A DNA stretch of 64,000 nucleotides from CAVRUD01 sp963849635 (GTDB lineage: Bacteria > Chloroflexota > Chloroflexia > Thermomicrobiales > UBA6265), in assembly GCA_963849635.1 (NCBI GenBank), contig CAWKIA010000040.1, positions 124,001-188,000 on the forward strand. The letters are read 5' to 3'. Shown piece after piece: positions 1 through 10,284 of this stretch. Position 1 is the stretch's first letter. The number at the start of each line of letters is the position of its first letter. Under the pieces are notes generated by a model that was not told the DNA's origin, did not search any database, and saw nothing but the letters and a program-made list of their open reading frames with translations. A program made the translations under genes and the position numbers.

Positions 1-573
<573 letters not shown>

Positions 574-581
<8 letters not shown>

Positions 582-1676
582 GATTCGGGTCGAGCGCGTG
601 ACCAAAACGTTCAAGGACTTGCGGGCGGTCGACGACGTCACGTTCAGCTTCCCGGAAGGGGAGGTGACCTGCCTGCTCGGCCCGTCCGGGTGCGGCAAGA
701 CGACGCTCATGCGGATGATCGCGGGGCTGGAGACGCCGACGAGTGGCGAGATCTACTTTGGTAGCCAGCGGGTGACGCACCTCAAACCAAGCAAGCGCGA
801 TATCGGCATGGTCTTCCAGTATCCGGTCGTCTATCGTGGCATCACCGTCTACCAGAACATCGAACTCCCGCTGAAAAGCACGAAGCTCCCCGAGGCGGAG
901 CGCAAAGCGCGGATCGACCGCGTCGTCCAGATCCTCGATCTTGGCCCGCACGTCGGCAAAGACATCACCCAGCTCGACAACGGCACCCGGCAGAAGGTGG
1001 CCGTGGCCCGCGCCGTTGCCCGCCAGCCGCAGATCATCCTCTTCGACGAGCCGATCACCAACGTCGATGCCCACGCCAAGTTGCAACTCAAGCGCGCCTT
1101 CAAGGAATTGACGAAGCAGCTTCGCCAGACGATCGTCTACGTCACCCACGACCAAACCGAGGCGATGACGCTTGCCGACCAGATCGCGCTGATGCAGGAC
1201 GGCAAGATCGTGCAATGCGCCGCCCCGCGCGAGCTCTACAACCACCCGGCGGATCGTTTCGGCGGCTGGTTCCTCGGCAACCCCGGCATGAACTTTTTCG
1301 AGGCGGCGGTGCAAGCGACGCCGGACGGCAGGCCCTGATTTCACCGCTGCTCCCAGAGCCGTTGCCGGTTCACGGGACTGCTTCCAGCCCCACCGTGATC
1401 ATGGGTATTCGTCCGGAGCGGATCGCGGTCGGCACAGGGCCGGGAGCGGGCGCCGTAGAAGCGATGGTCGCGCGCAAATCGATCACCATCGGGCGGCAGT
1501 ACCTCCTGGCTCTGGAGATTGGCGGCCTCTCCTTTAAAGCCAAGGTCCCGGCGTCGCTTGGGCGAGAGATCGGAGACCGGGCCTGGGTTCGCCTGCCGAT
1601 CGAAGAGATCGTGCTGTTCGGCCCGGACGGGACCCGAGCGGATCTTGTCCCAGCCACGGTGGCGGCCAGGGTATAA
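574..1676 (+). CDS. Sugar ABC transporter ATPase, MalK/UgpC type, frameshifted
   Basis: Second ATPase of the importer. The ATG at 574 overlaps the previous stop. Walker A GPSGCGKTT (about residues 38-46), Walker B with catalytic Glu (ILFDEP) and H-loop VTHDQTEAM are intact, but the ABC signature reads LDNGT instead of LSGGQ. The first frame stops at 1338 after FFEAAVQATPDGRP. The missing TOBE domain (IMGIRPERI ... VLFGPDGTR) continues in another frame to 1676, so one base has been lost near 1325-1335. The combined product is about 367 residues, the normal MalK length. The break could be sequencing error or a recent mutation. The lesions in the two subunits are complementary. Confidence 0.85.
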
Positions 1677-1702
1677 GCCGGACTCAGTTGGGAGAATCGT
1701 CG

Positions 1703-2689
<987 letters not shown>

Positions 2690-2939
2690 CACCATCCACT
2701 GGTGAACCACGTCGCTCTTACGCGCAGGAAGACCAGCGGCCGACTGAGATGTAAATGAGATGTGGATGGCTGGATTGCGTCCGGCTCTACTCCGACGTAG
2801 ACCCGCATCCACCCTCGGCCGCCGCCCGCGCCGCTAGGCATGAATGGTGTGCCGGTCGTCGGCCCTGCCCGGGGATTGGCGCGGCCCCGACGGCCTGGGC
2901 TGTTGGCCGCACGCGTCGTCTGATTCCCACGACATTGCG

Positions 2940-2974
2940 GGAACGCAGTGACCGCCGGCCGGTCACTGCGTTCC
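2940..2974. terminator. 15-bp hairpin at the 3' end of the HD gene
   Basis: Perfect inverted repeat: arm 2940-2954 (GGAACGCAGTGACCG), 5-base loop, arm 2960-2974. It covers the stop codon of the minus-strand HD-domain gene (stop 2963-2965). No T-run follows on either strand, so a classical intrinsic terminator is not shown. It may act as a 3'-end processing or stability hairpin between convergent genes. Confidence 0.5.
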
Positions 2975-3568
2975 TGCCGCGTGCCGCCCAGTGTCTGGCT
3001 GCCCGGCGGCCAGCCGCTCCAGCTCACCCACTGTTCGCTCAAGCTCCTCGACCAGGGGCGTGACCTCCGCCAACCGAAAGGCATCGACCAGCGCCCGGTA
3101 GTACCACAGCGTGCCATCGCGCCCGCCCCGGAAGCGATCCCAGACCGCTTCGCCAACCCGGCGGTAATCGGCCAGGATCGACCGGGCGTTATGCAGCTTG
3201 TCGGCGGCCGAGACGAGGCGGACCGACGGGGAGGCGCCGCCTATGTGGGCGACGTAGGCTTCCTTGCGCTGCCGCCACGGGGGCTTCGGCACGGTGTCGG
3301 CGTCGGTGCAGCCGTCGACGATGGCGACGACGTGCTCGCCAAAGCGGCGGCGAATCTCGGCGCGGGTCGCGGGACCGCCCTGGTCCTCGATCGCGTCGTG
3401 CAGCAGCGCGGCGATCGCCTCGTCCTCCCCACCGCCATATTCCAGCACGATCGCCGTCACCGCCAACAGGTGCGCGACGTAGGGGATGTTCGTGCCCTTC
3501 CGTTTCTGGCGAGCGTGGAGCCGGCTCGCGTAGGCGAAGGCCTCGTCGAAACGAATCGAGGGGATCAT
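2963..3568 (-). CDS. HD-domain protein (RelA/SpoT- or MESH1-like hydrolase fold)
   Basis: 201 residues, a single HD metal-dependent phosphohydrolase domain. Near the N-terminus RLHARQKRKGTNIPYVAHLL matches the H-x-QxRxG-x-PYxxH segment of (p)ppGpp hydrolase domains; ALLHDAIEDQ carries the HD pair and ED motif; AADKLHNARSIL matches the later conserved KxxDxxxN-type segment. There is no synthetase or TGS domain, so this is a stand-alone hydrolase rather than a full RelA. ATG at 3568 was chosen because upstream sequence in frame looks non-coding; GTG at 3574 is an alternative. It could cleave (p)ppGpp or another nucleotide. Confidence 0.85.
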   Translation of the reverse strand: MIPSIRFDEAFAYASRLHARQKRKGTNIPYVAHLLAVTAIVLEYGGGEDEAIAALLHDAIEDQGGPATRAEIRRRFGEHVVAIVDGCTDADTVPKPPWRQRKEAYVAHIGGASPSVRLVSAADKLHNARSILADYRRVGEAVWDRFRGGRDGTLWYYRALVDAFRLAEVTPLVEELERTVGELERLAAGQPDTGRHAAGTQ

Positions 3569-3846
3569 CGTCACAGCGCATCCTCCGTCGACGTCTTGTG
3601 GCACGCTGCGCCGCTCCCCGCGTCTAGGGAGCGGGTTCATTGGCTTCCCGCTTCTGTCGCTGCGCCGCCGTCGCGGACCGTGCCCCTTGACGATACCGAC
3701 CACCTGCACGTCCGCAATACAAAACCGAGTTCCCTCATGCCTGTGCGTGACCCAGAGAACCCGGACGAACGAGTGTCGTTGTGCCACGCAGCGCTCCGGG
3801 GTAGTTGGGGGGCATTTGTCGTCTTTGCCGAGTCCTTGTCCTTCAA

Positions 3847-4107
3847 CTACGACGACAACGACAACCCGACCATCGGGAAGGTCCAGGCGACCTTCGAGGC
3901 GCGCCAGGCCGGCGAGGCTTTGCCCACACCCAGCGAAACTCTGGTTGATGCGTTGATGACCTTAGCGATCGTTTGCTGACTCACCCCAAACAGCGCCGCA
4001 ATCTCGCGCAATGGGCAGACCTCTGCGAGACGACAGATCGCATCGCGGTCGTTGGACGTCAAGCGGCGCGGGCGTTCGCGCAGGTACGTGGGACGTCTAG
4101 AAACCAC
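3847..4107 (-). CDS. Small helix-turn-helix protein
   Basis: About 86 residues from a GTG at 4107. The central segment LREIAALFGVSQQTIAKVIN is a clear helix-turn-helix, preceded by an arginine-rich stretch (RERPRRLTSNDRDAICRLAE). It resembles the DNA-binding part of homeodomain-like/Trp-repressor or transposase-type proteins. The C-terminus (SLGVGKASPAWRASKVAW) is unfamiliar. The start is uncertain: the frame stays open upstream through a dispersed palindromic repeat, and no strong ribosome-binding site is seen. Possibly a small regulator or a remnant of a larger element. Confidence 0.4.
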   Translation of the reverse strand: MVSRRPTYLRERPRRLTSNDRDAICRLAEVCPLREIAALFGVSQQTIAKVINASTRVSLGVGKASPAWRASKVAWTFPMVGLSLSS

Positions 4108-4132
4108 AACCGTGGGCGAGGGCGGCGCCTCG

Positions 4133-4178
4133 GCGATCACCACCCAGGCGTGGTGGTGACGCAATCGCGTGCGCGATC
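4133..4178. repeat. Dispersed palindromic repeat, copy A
   Basis: Contains the inverted repeat CACCAC-ccaggc-GTGGTG followed by GTGACGCAAYCGCG. The same unit recurs at 5262-5298 and 33680-33728 with only a few changes, always outside convincing genes. Function unknown; the size and structure resemble REP-like elements. Confidence 0.6.
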
Positions 4179-4286
4179 CACGGACCGTGCCAGATCGGCG
4201 CCCTCCAACGGGAGCGCCCCGGGCTGTTGAGCCCTGGGCGCACTTCCCGTTCGCCGGAGTCGGAACGCACGGGCGCGGGGCCGGCG

Positions 4287-4478
4287 CTACCCGGCGACCT
4301 CGAACGTCTCGCTCATGCTCGGCATGCCGTGCGGGGCGCCGGACCCGGCGCCCGGGATGAAGCAGAGCGCGACGTGGTAGCCCGGCTCCGGCTCCAGCGC
4401 GTACCGGTTCGCCCGGACGGACGACGGGACAAGCGTCTCGAAGACGCACTCGACGAGCGCGACGTCCAACGGGCCCAC
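4287..4478 (-). CDS. Hypothetical small protein (63 aa)
   Basis: Starts at GTG 4478, directly after an in-frame TAG, and runs 63 residues: begins GPLDVALVECVFETLVP and ends GMPSMSETFEVAG. Third-position G/C is very high and the composition is normal for a folded acidic protein, which supports coding. No family recognised. It lies 33 bases downstream of the zinc-ribbon gene on the same strand and could be co-transcribed with it. Confidence 0.4.
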   Translation of the reverse strand: MGPLDVALVECVFETLVPSSVRANRYALEPEPGYHVALCFIPGAGSGAPHGMPSMSETFEVAG

Positions 4479-4511
4479 CTAGGCGAGGACCGCCGGCCGG
4501 CGGCCGGCGGT

Positions 4512-4826
4512 TTAGGCGGCGGCGGATTCGTGGGCGCTCCGCTCGTGACTCGGCTCGGCAGGCAGACGCGGGTCGATGCCGGACGCGTCCAGACGGCCGC
4601 CGGCGCGGTCCGCGGCGGAGCTTCTCGGGTCGGCGACGGGCGCATCGGCCGCTGGCGTGCCCGTTCCCCGGAGCGGCGGCCCGTCGCCCCGTCGACGCGT
4701 CCCGGCCGCGGCCCGCAGGACGCGCCGCGCGTAGACGGACTGGCACCGGCGGCAACGCGTGCCGGGCTCCGTGAGGGGGGCCCCGCAGTCGAGGCAGAAG
4801 ACGGCGGGGCGGGTGCGGTGGATCAT
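4512..4826 (-). CDS. Small zinc-ribbon protein
   Basis: 104 residues from ATG 4826, with AAAGGA 9-10 bases upstream. The N-terminus carries CLDCGAPLTEPGTRCRRC, two CxxC pairs that form a zinc ribbon, then a basic segment (YARRVLRAAAGTRRR) and a long low-complexity Ala/Asp/Arg/Ser tail. Such stand-alone ribbons are often nucleic-acid- or protein-binding; no specific role can be assigned. It heads a small minus-strand island with the 63-residue gene and the HTH gene. Confidence 0.55.
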   Translation of the reverse strand: MIHRTRPAVFCLDCGAPLTEPGTRCRRCQSVYARRVLRAAAGTRRRGDGPPLRGTGTPAADAPVADPRSSAADRAGGRLDASGIDPRLPAEPSHERSAHESAAA

Positions 4827-5519
4827 GCGACGGGGTCCTTTCGGAGAACACGCGACCGGGGAGGCCGCCACGGGCGGGCGACGCCTCCTGATTCGAGCGG
4901 CCTGCCCCGCGCCGGGGCAATGGCCCCAGCGTAGCGGGCGGGACCGACCCTGGGCACCCTACCAAAGTATGGTTTTTGACCGGAGCGGGTTCATTCTTGC
5001 GGCCCGGCGACCGGCGCCGGTCACCCGCGAGCGGACCCGTCGGCAGGGATGCCCCCGCGTCGTCACACCCGGCTCCGCGCGTTGCCGATCCCGCCGCCGC
5101 CCGATGGCGCCCACCGGGCGGCATCCGGTGCTCGTCCCCGCCGCGGTCGCGTCGCGCAGCGCGCAGCCTCCGGGGACTCGAGAGCCAACCCACCGGGTCC
5201 CGGACGGGGTCCTCAGGGAGGACGCCTTCGGTGGAGGGGACGCGGGGTCGATGTGGTCGCCGGCGAGGTGGTCGTGACGCAACCGCGCTAGCGATCCCCT
5301 GTTGCACCTCCCGACGGCCCTGAGCATCAAGAGGAGCGCGACCGGATAGTGATCGTGATCGCGCACTCGGCTAGGCGCGTGGCAGAGCGGCGACGGTTAT
5401 GGCCCGTCGTCCCACGGGCCGACGGTCGCGGATCAGCGTGCCTGTCGTTGCCCACTGCGGCGACGGCTCTGTGTGCCGGACCGTCCCCTATGACAACCGG
5501 TGGCCCGCCTTCTGTCGGG
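4827..5519. other. Gene-poor spacer
   Basis: About 690 bases without a convincing gene. It holds one copy of the dispersed palindromic repeat (5262-5298). The long GC-rich open frames here show arginine- and proline-rich, low-quality translations on both strands and are judged non-coding. Confidence 0.5.
5262..5298. repeat. Dispersed palindromic repeat, copy B
   Basis: Shares GGTCGTGACGCAACCGCG with copy C and nearly all of it with copy A. The left half of the palindrome is less well preserved here. Confidence 0.55.
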
Positions 5520-6290
5520 TTATTTGGGGATGATCCGTGGAAACATCTCACCCGCCAATGGCTGCCCGTCCTGGAGGTCTAGCAGACTCGTCACCGGGTG
5601 CGGCCGACCGTCGTACGTTGTGCCCTCGTCCATGTAGATGACCACGTGGGCGACGCGCGGCTCGTCGGTGAAATTTGGCGTGGCCATATGGGCGGTTCGA
5701 CTGTGGTGGAACGTGCAATCCCCAGCACGGAGCGGATAGGTGATCCGCTCCCCCCACACCAAATCGGGGCAGATCCTGAACAGGCTATCCGGGTCAGCCA
5801 GGTCCTGCGCTCGCAGTTCGGTGCGGTCCTGGGAGCCGGTGATGAACGTCATGCAGCCGCGTTCGACCGGCACGTCGACGAGCGCGATCCAGGCCGAGAG
5901 CGAGTGAGGAGATCTGGCGTGCGGCCAGAACGGCTGATCCTGGTGGAACTCCGTCGGCCGGTTGTTGTGCGGCTGCTTGATCAGGATCTGGTCGTGCCAC
6001 AGCCGCAGCGGTACCCCGGCAAGTCGCTCGGCGACGCCGGCCACATTCGGATGCATCGTCAGACGGCGCAGCGTCTCGTCTTCCCGCCAGACGTTGACGA
6101 GCTGGGTGAAGATCCCGGTCTTGCTCAGGCTCTCCATCCGCGTCGACAACGCCAGCGCCGCGTCTCGCATCTCGGCCGCCTCCGCGGGCGAGATGACGCC
6201 AGGAATGCGGACAAAACCCTGCCTCTGGTAGGTCCGAATCGTCTCCTCGCTCACCGTTTCGGAAGTGGTCTGTACGGTCGCCATCGCCAT
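5520..6290 (-). CDS. Phytanoyl-CoA dioxygenase (PhyH) family protein
   Basis: 256 residues, Fe(II)/2-oxoglutarate-dependent oxygenase fold. The metal triad is visible: H-x-D in EFHQDQPFW and the distal His in FHHSRTAHMATPN; the following arginine in PRVAHVV would bind 2-oxoglutarate. ATG at 6290 has GGAGGAG about 9 bases upstream. It lies 63 bases downstream of the GH106-like gene on the same strand, so it is probably in the same operon, behind relics of a sugar permease. PhyH-like genes are common in Chloroflexota sugar clusters; the substrate is unknown and may be a sugar, a small acid or a cyclitol. Confidence 0.88.
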   Translation of the reverse strand: MAMATVQTTSETVSEETIRTYQRQGFVRIPGVISPAEAAEMRDAALALSTRMESLSKTGIFTQLVNVWREDETLRRLTMHPNVAGVAERLAGVPLRLWHDQILIKQPHNNRPTEFHQDQPFWPHARSPHSLSAWIALVDVPVERGCMTFITGSQDRTELRAQDLADPDSLFRICPDLVWGERITYPLRAGDCTFHHSRTAHMATPNFTDEPRVAHVVIYMDEGTTYDGRPHPVTSLLDLQDGQPLAGEMFPRIIPK

Positions 6291-6353
6291 GACTGCCTCT
6301 CCTCCTGACGAGTCTCTTCTCCACGAAGGGCGGGTCGGCGTCCCGCCCTCTGA

Positions 6354-9300
6354 TCAAGTAGCGGCATGCCAGCGCGGCGACTGGAAAAGTCCCAGATCGA
6401 GCAGGTCGTAGCGTTCCCCCGGTTGAGGATCGGTCGGTACGTCCGCGCCGTACCACATGGGCATCCAGGCGCGGCGCCGAGGGGCTCCAGGCGCGTGCCA
6501 CGGTCCGAGGAGGTTCTTCGGAAGCCCGATCACGCGGAGGGTCACCTCGCTCCCCTGAGCCGGATCGAGTTCCACGCGATAGGGAGGCTCCCAGAGGCGT
6601 GCCACGATGCCGCCATTCTGCTCGACCACCAGGAAAGAGCCGCTCCAGTCGTCCGCGTCGAGCGATAGCACCCCTTTGCTGTCTGCCGGCAACTCGAATT
6701 GGTAGGCGACCGCCCGGTCGTAGAACGGGCAGCCTTGGGCGCGCCAGGACCCGAGTCCGAGTGGCCGCGCCGGTTCCAGCCGAAAGCCGGGCTCCGCGGG
6801 CTGGCAAGCGAAGTCGCCCAGCAGGTAGATCTGGTCGATCTCTCGCCGCACGTCGAACGGTCGACCCTCCAGCCTGACAGTGTTGTCGCCCGGGTGAAGG
6901 CAGTCACCGATGGCAAGCGCCCGAATGTGATCGTCCAGCCAGCGTTCTCCCCCGGTGAGATCGACGGCGCGGTCATTGACCGTGATCCGCCACAGTTCCG
7001 GTAGTTCCACAGCCAAGCGAATCCCCTCGGTCGGCAGTCCGTCCGCGAGCTGGAACCGATAGGTGACGGCGCCGCCAGTGTCGGGCGTCTGGCGTCGGTT
7101 CGCGGCCAGAATTTGGTCGCGGTACTGGATGACCCCGAACCAGCCGTTCGTCTCGAAACCGTGGGCGCGCCACAACCGCTCGTTCGTGGCGTAGACCGCC
7201 TCGCGCTCATAGAACTTGCCCCGCATCTCCAACTCGCAGGAATCAATGACGAGGACATTTGGTTCGGAACGGCTGATCTTCGTCGGTTCCAGGGTCACGC
7301 TCTCTCGCCCGAATTGGCCCGCCGGTGACCGGCGAGCGGTGGGGAGATCGTCATCGGTCGCCAGGATGACCGCCGCGCCGCGGCCCTCGACGCGAAGGCG
7401 GGCGATCCGGGAACCCGAATCGTCCTCGGCGTCGAGGGTCGAACAGCGACCGCTGGCGGGATCCAGTTCGTACAACCGCCGGCGTCGTGTCTCGAATCGC
7501 GCCGGGCTGTCCACCGGCTGCGCCGATGAGTTGACGACGAGAAAGGCTTCGGCATCCGGCATCACCCGCCGCATGTGGGCAAGGCCTGTGGCGGGCGGGG
7601 CCTCAACCTGCAGGCGAGGTGGGGCCTCAGCGAGCACCGCCTCGATCACAGTGCGATTGGAGTCGAGCCATTGGCACTGCTCAGCATAATGCTCATCGCA
7701 CCGGCGGAGAAAATCGGCTGGCCGGCCGTCGATCGTAACCTCGTCCGGACGGACACCGACGAGCTGACCTCCGCTCCCCAGATAGCGTTCCAGCATCGCC
7801 GCCGTGGCCGCTCGCAGATTGGTCATCGACCCCGGCCAGACCAAAAGCCCGTAGCTTTGCGCCCCCACCGCCAGCGTTCCACCATCAACTCGGCCGAATT
7901 CTTCCAGGACATACTCATCGCCGATGTCGAAGTCGGCTTGGGCATCGCTCAACCCCTGGACGATCTCGCCGATGTCCTGGCGGAGATGCGCGCCGCTGGC
8001 GAGCGTCTGCCGAAACCGCTCCTCGGTCGGCGGTTCGGCGGCCGAATGCTCGTCGCCGCCACCTGGCGATGCGGGCAGACCGTCGGACTTCGACGAGACA
8101 CAGAAGCCGGTCGTCACCGGGTCCAGCACCAGGACGCGCTGCTCTGTCCTGCCCTGGTTGGCGATCCAGGCCAAGCGCGTCAGTTCGTCGTTGAAGTCGC
8201 GGAGGTGCTCGAACCAGGCGCTGTGGTCACTGAAGGTTTGGGGGTGATCGGCCTTGCGGGTGCCGCGAACCGTCAGCATTGAGAGGTGCGGGTTGAGGAG
8301 ATTGACCCCGTGGACGATTAACCAGCGCCCGATCCGCGACCAGTCGGCGGGCGTCGAATCGTGGCCGCCGGCGCCCCAACATTCGTCGAGCACCCGCGGT
8401 TTGTTCAGCTGGTTGGCGATCGAATGCGCCTGCCGCAGGTAGAACAGACCGTGCGGCTCTTGGCCGTCCGGGGCCGGGGCGAAGTTCTGGACGTCGTGGA
8501 AGTCGTGCCCGGTGAGGAGGAACGTCTCCAGCATGTCCGTTCCCGGCCAGTGCATGTGGGCCAGCATGTGCATCTGGCCCGGTGTCGCGTAGGGGCTGGG
8601 CCAGTCGTGTTCCAGGTAATGACCGGTCAGCGCGATGCCGTGCCCGTCGCACCACGCCTCCAGCGGCAGCGCCCAATTCTCGACCCAGAGGCGGTGCATC
8701 AGATCGTAGAGGTCGTAGCGGACCGCCCGGTGGTCGCCGACATCGAAGAAGAGACTGGCCAGATGGGGCCGCAGATCGTAGCCGCACCGCCGCTCGAACT
8801 CGCCGAACAGGAACGGTGTCAGGTGCAGGCCCTGACTCCACGGGCCATGCCCCTGCGCCGGCAGATGGGGTTCGTCGGTGAAAATCGCCGGCAGCGCGGA
8901 CCAGAGGTCTCCAAGCTCGCGTCGGTAGGCCTGGTGGGTCGTCTCGAGGAACGTCTCGATCGTGCGCGGGTTGAGTAAGCTGGGGCAGACCGTCTCCCCA
9001 TGCCAGGGTGTGGGATCCATGTTGCCCATGACAAATGCGATCCACGGCTGCCCGGGCGTGAGCGCCTCCTTCGCGATCGCTTCGCCCGGGCGGTCTCCCT
9101 CCCAACGATGCAGCGCCAGGATGCCGTCCGGCAGCGCCCACGGCCGGTCGCCGAACACCGGGGCCACGTAGCGGGTCCGGGTTTCCGGCGCCCGCGTGGG
9201 GACGTGGCCGCCGCCGACGCCGCTGGGATAGGAATTCTCGTCGTAGAGATACGGGACCAGACCCAGGCGATGGCACTCACGGACGGCGTGCCGGATCAAC

Positions 9301-9515
9301 TCGAACCAGCGCGGCGACAGGTACTCGGTGATCAGACCGGGCCTGGGATGGAGAAACGCCCCGCCGAACCCGATCCGCCGGTAGGCCTCGAGCACCGTTG
9401 TGATCCGCGCCTCGCCGGCCTGCCCTTCGTGCTCGTCGTTGAGGACGAAGAACGGTGCCGGCCGGTACTCCACCGGCGGCGACGAAAACGAGGCAACCAA
9501 CGCCGGACTATCCAC
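6354..9515 (-). CDS. Glycoside hydrolase, GH106-like
   Basis: 1053 residues from GTG 9515, which has GGGAGGTG just upstream; an in-frame start at 9599 would overlap the preceding permease relic. The N-terminal half is a TIM-barrel-type glycosidase with LYDENSYPSG (about residues 90-99), the motif seen in GH106 alpha-L-rhamnosidase-like proteins, and FTDEPHL (about 212-218), a likely catalytic-acid segment. The C-terminal 350 residues are beta-rich jelly-roll/sugar-binding-like domains (VTYRFQLADG, FQLPADSKG-type repeats). No signal peptide is obvious, suggesting cytoplasmic action on imported oligosaccharides. Rhamnosidase activity is inferred from family only. Confidence 0.8.
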   Translation of the reverse strand: MDSPALVASFSSPPVEYRPAPFFVLNDEHEGQAGEARITTVLEAYRRIGFGGAFLHPRPGLITEYLSPRWFELIRHAVRECHRLGLVPYLYDENSYPSGVGGGHVPTRAPETRTRYVAPVFGDRPWALPDGILALHRWEGDRPGEAIAKEALTPGQPWIAFVMGNMDPTPWHGETVCPSLLNPRTIETFLETTHQAYRRELGDLWSALPAIFTDEPHLPAQGHGPWSQGLHLTPFLFGEFERRCGYDLRPHLASLFFDVGDHRAVRYDLYDLMHRLWVENWALPLEAWCDGHGIALTGHYLEHDWPSPYATPGQMHMLAHMHWPGTDMLETFLLTGHDFHDVQNFAPAPDGQEPHGLFYLRQAHSIANQLNKPRVLDECWGAGGHDSTPADWSRIGRWLIVHGVNLLNPHLSMLTVRGTRKADHPQTFSDHSAWFEHLRDFNDELTRLAWIANQGRTEQRVLVLDPVTTGFCVSSKSDGLPASPGGGDEHSAAEPPTEERFRQTLASGAHLRQDIGEIVQGLSDAQADFDIGDEYVLEEFGRVDGGTLAVGAQSYGLLVWPGSMTNLRAATAAMLERYLGSGGQLVGVRPDEVTIDGRPADFLRRCDEHYAEQCQWLDSNRTVIEAVLAEAPPRLQVEAPPATGLAHMRRVMPDAEAFLVVNSSAQPVDSPARFETRRRRLYELDPASGRCSTLDAEDDSGSRIARLRVEGRGAAVILATDDDLPTARRSPAGQFGRESVTLEPTKISRSEPNVLVIDSCELEMRGKFYEREAVYATNERLWRAHGFETNGWFGVIQYRDQILAANRRQTPDTGGAVTYRFQLADGLPTEGIRLAVELPELWRITVNDRAVDLTGGERWLDDHIRALAIGDCLHPGDNTVRLEGRPFDVRREIDQIYLLGDFACQPAEPGFRLEPARPLGLGSWRAQGCPFYDRAVAYQFELPADSKGVLSLDADDWSGSFLVVEQNGGIVARLWEPPYRVELDPAQGSEVTLRVIGLPKNLLGPWHAPGAPRRRAWMPMWYGADVPTDPQPGERYDLLDLGLFQSPRWHAAT

Positions 9516-9579
9516 CGCGCCCACCTCCCCGTTGCCATCGCCTGCCCAGTCGGCCCGTCCGGACCAACGCCCTCGTGCG

Positions 9580-9930
9580 CTACAGCTTGAGCGGGCCACT
9601 CGTGAGCCTTTCGACGCAGTAGCGTATCAGGAAGGCGAAGACGATCGCGAGGGGGAAAGAGGCCAAGGCATAGCTCGCCATCAAGGCGTCGAAGTTGGAC
9701 GCGAAATGGCTCTGTGCAGTGCCCTAGAACGCGACCAGCGCCATCGTCTGGCGTGGAAGATCAGCTCCGCGACGACGAAGGCCGGCGCGATCGCCAGCAG
9801 GATGTCGAAAAACGCCCAGATCAGGTCGTTCCTCGCGGCCTCCTGAAGCATATCGTCGCTGAACGCTCGTCAGATGTTTTCGCGCCCAATCCACTCCGGC
9901 GGGTTGAAGCCGTCCCAGGGCCTGGAGCGC
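9580..9930 (-). pseudogene. MalF/MalG hybrid permease relic
   Basis: On the minus strand the 5' part reads WDGFNPPEWIGRENI, then a TGA, then FSDDMLQEAARNDLIWAFF and a hydrophobic helix: the start region of a MalF-type sugar permease. After LIFHA it changes frame to RQTMALVAF, a TAG where Gln is expected, then HFASNFDALMASYALASFPL and IRYCVERLTSGPLKL, the C-terminus of a MalG-type permease. A large deletion appears to have joined malF to malG, followed by stops and a frameshift. It sits 64 bases upstream of the GH106-like gene in the same direction, so that gene once belonged to a complete sugar-import operon. Confidence 0.75.
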
Positions 9931-10113
9931 GTTCCCGCTGATGATCTGGGCGGCCGCCAATGGGCGGTCGACCGCGGTCAGGAGTGCCGCCACGTCCGCC
10001 CGCTCGGCTAGCGACCGGTCTCGGCCGGCCGCGGTGGCGAGGACACGGCGGAGATCGGCGAGAGCAGCCACGAACGCCAAGGTGCCATCGGTGAGGAGCG
10101 CGGCGTCGTTCAT
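9931..10113 (-). other. Unrecognised coding fragment
   Basis: An ATG at 10113 opens a frame with a plausible helical, alanine-rich translation (ALLTDGTLAFVAALADLRRV ... LAERADVAALLTAVDR), which then runs into the MalF relic in a different frame. It may be the 5' end of a decayed gene. No family recognised. Confidence 0.25.
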
Positions 10114-10284
10114 CCGCCCAAGAGCTAGGATGGCGGTGAGGGCAGTCAGGTCCTACTCGGACTCCGCTACCTTCTTGGGCCGCGAGGTTCGGCGTCAACG
10201 CCGAGGCGGTTCGGAGTCAGTGATCCTGCTACTCTTGGCCGATCGGCCGATCCTCTCAAGCGTTCTTACGAAGGAGATCGTCGC

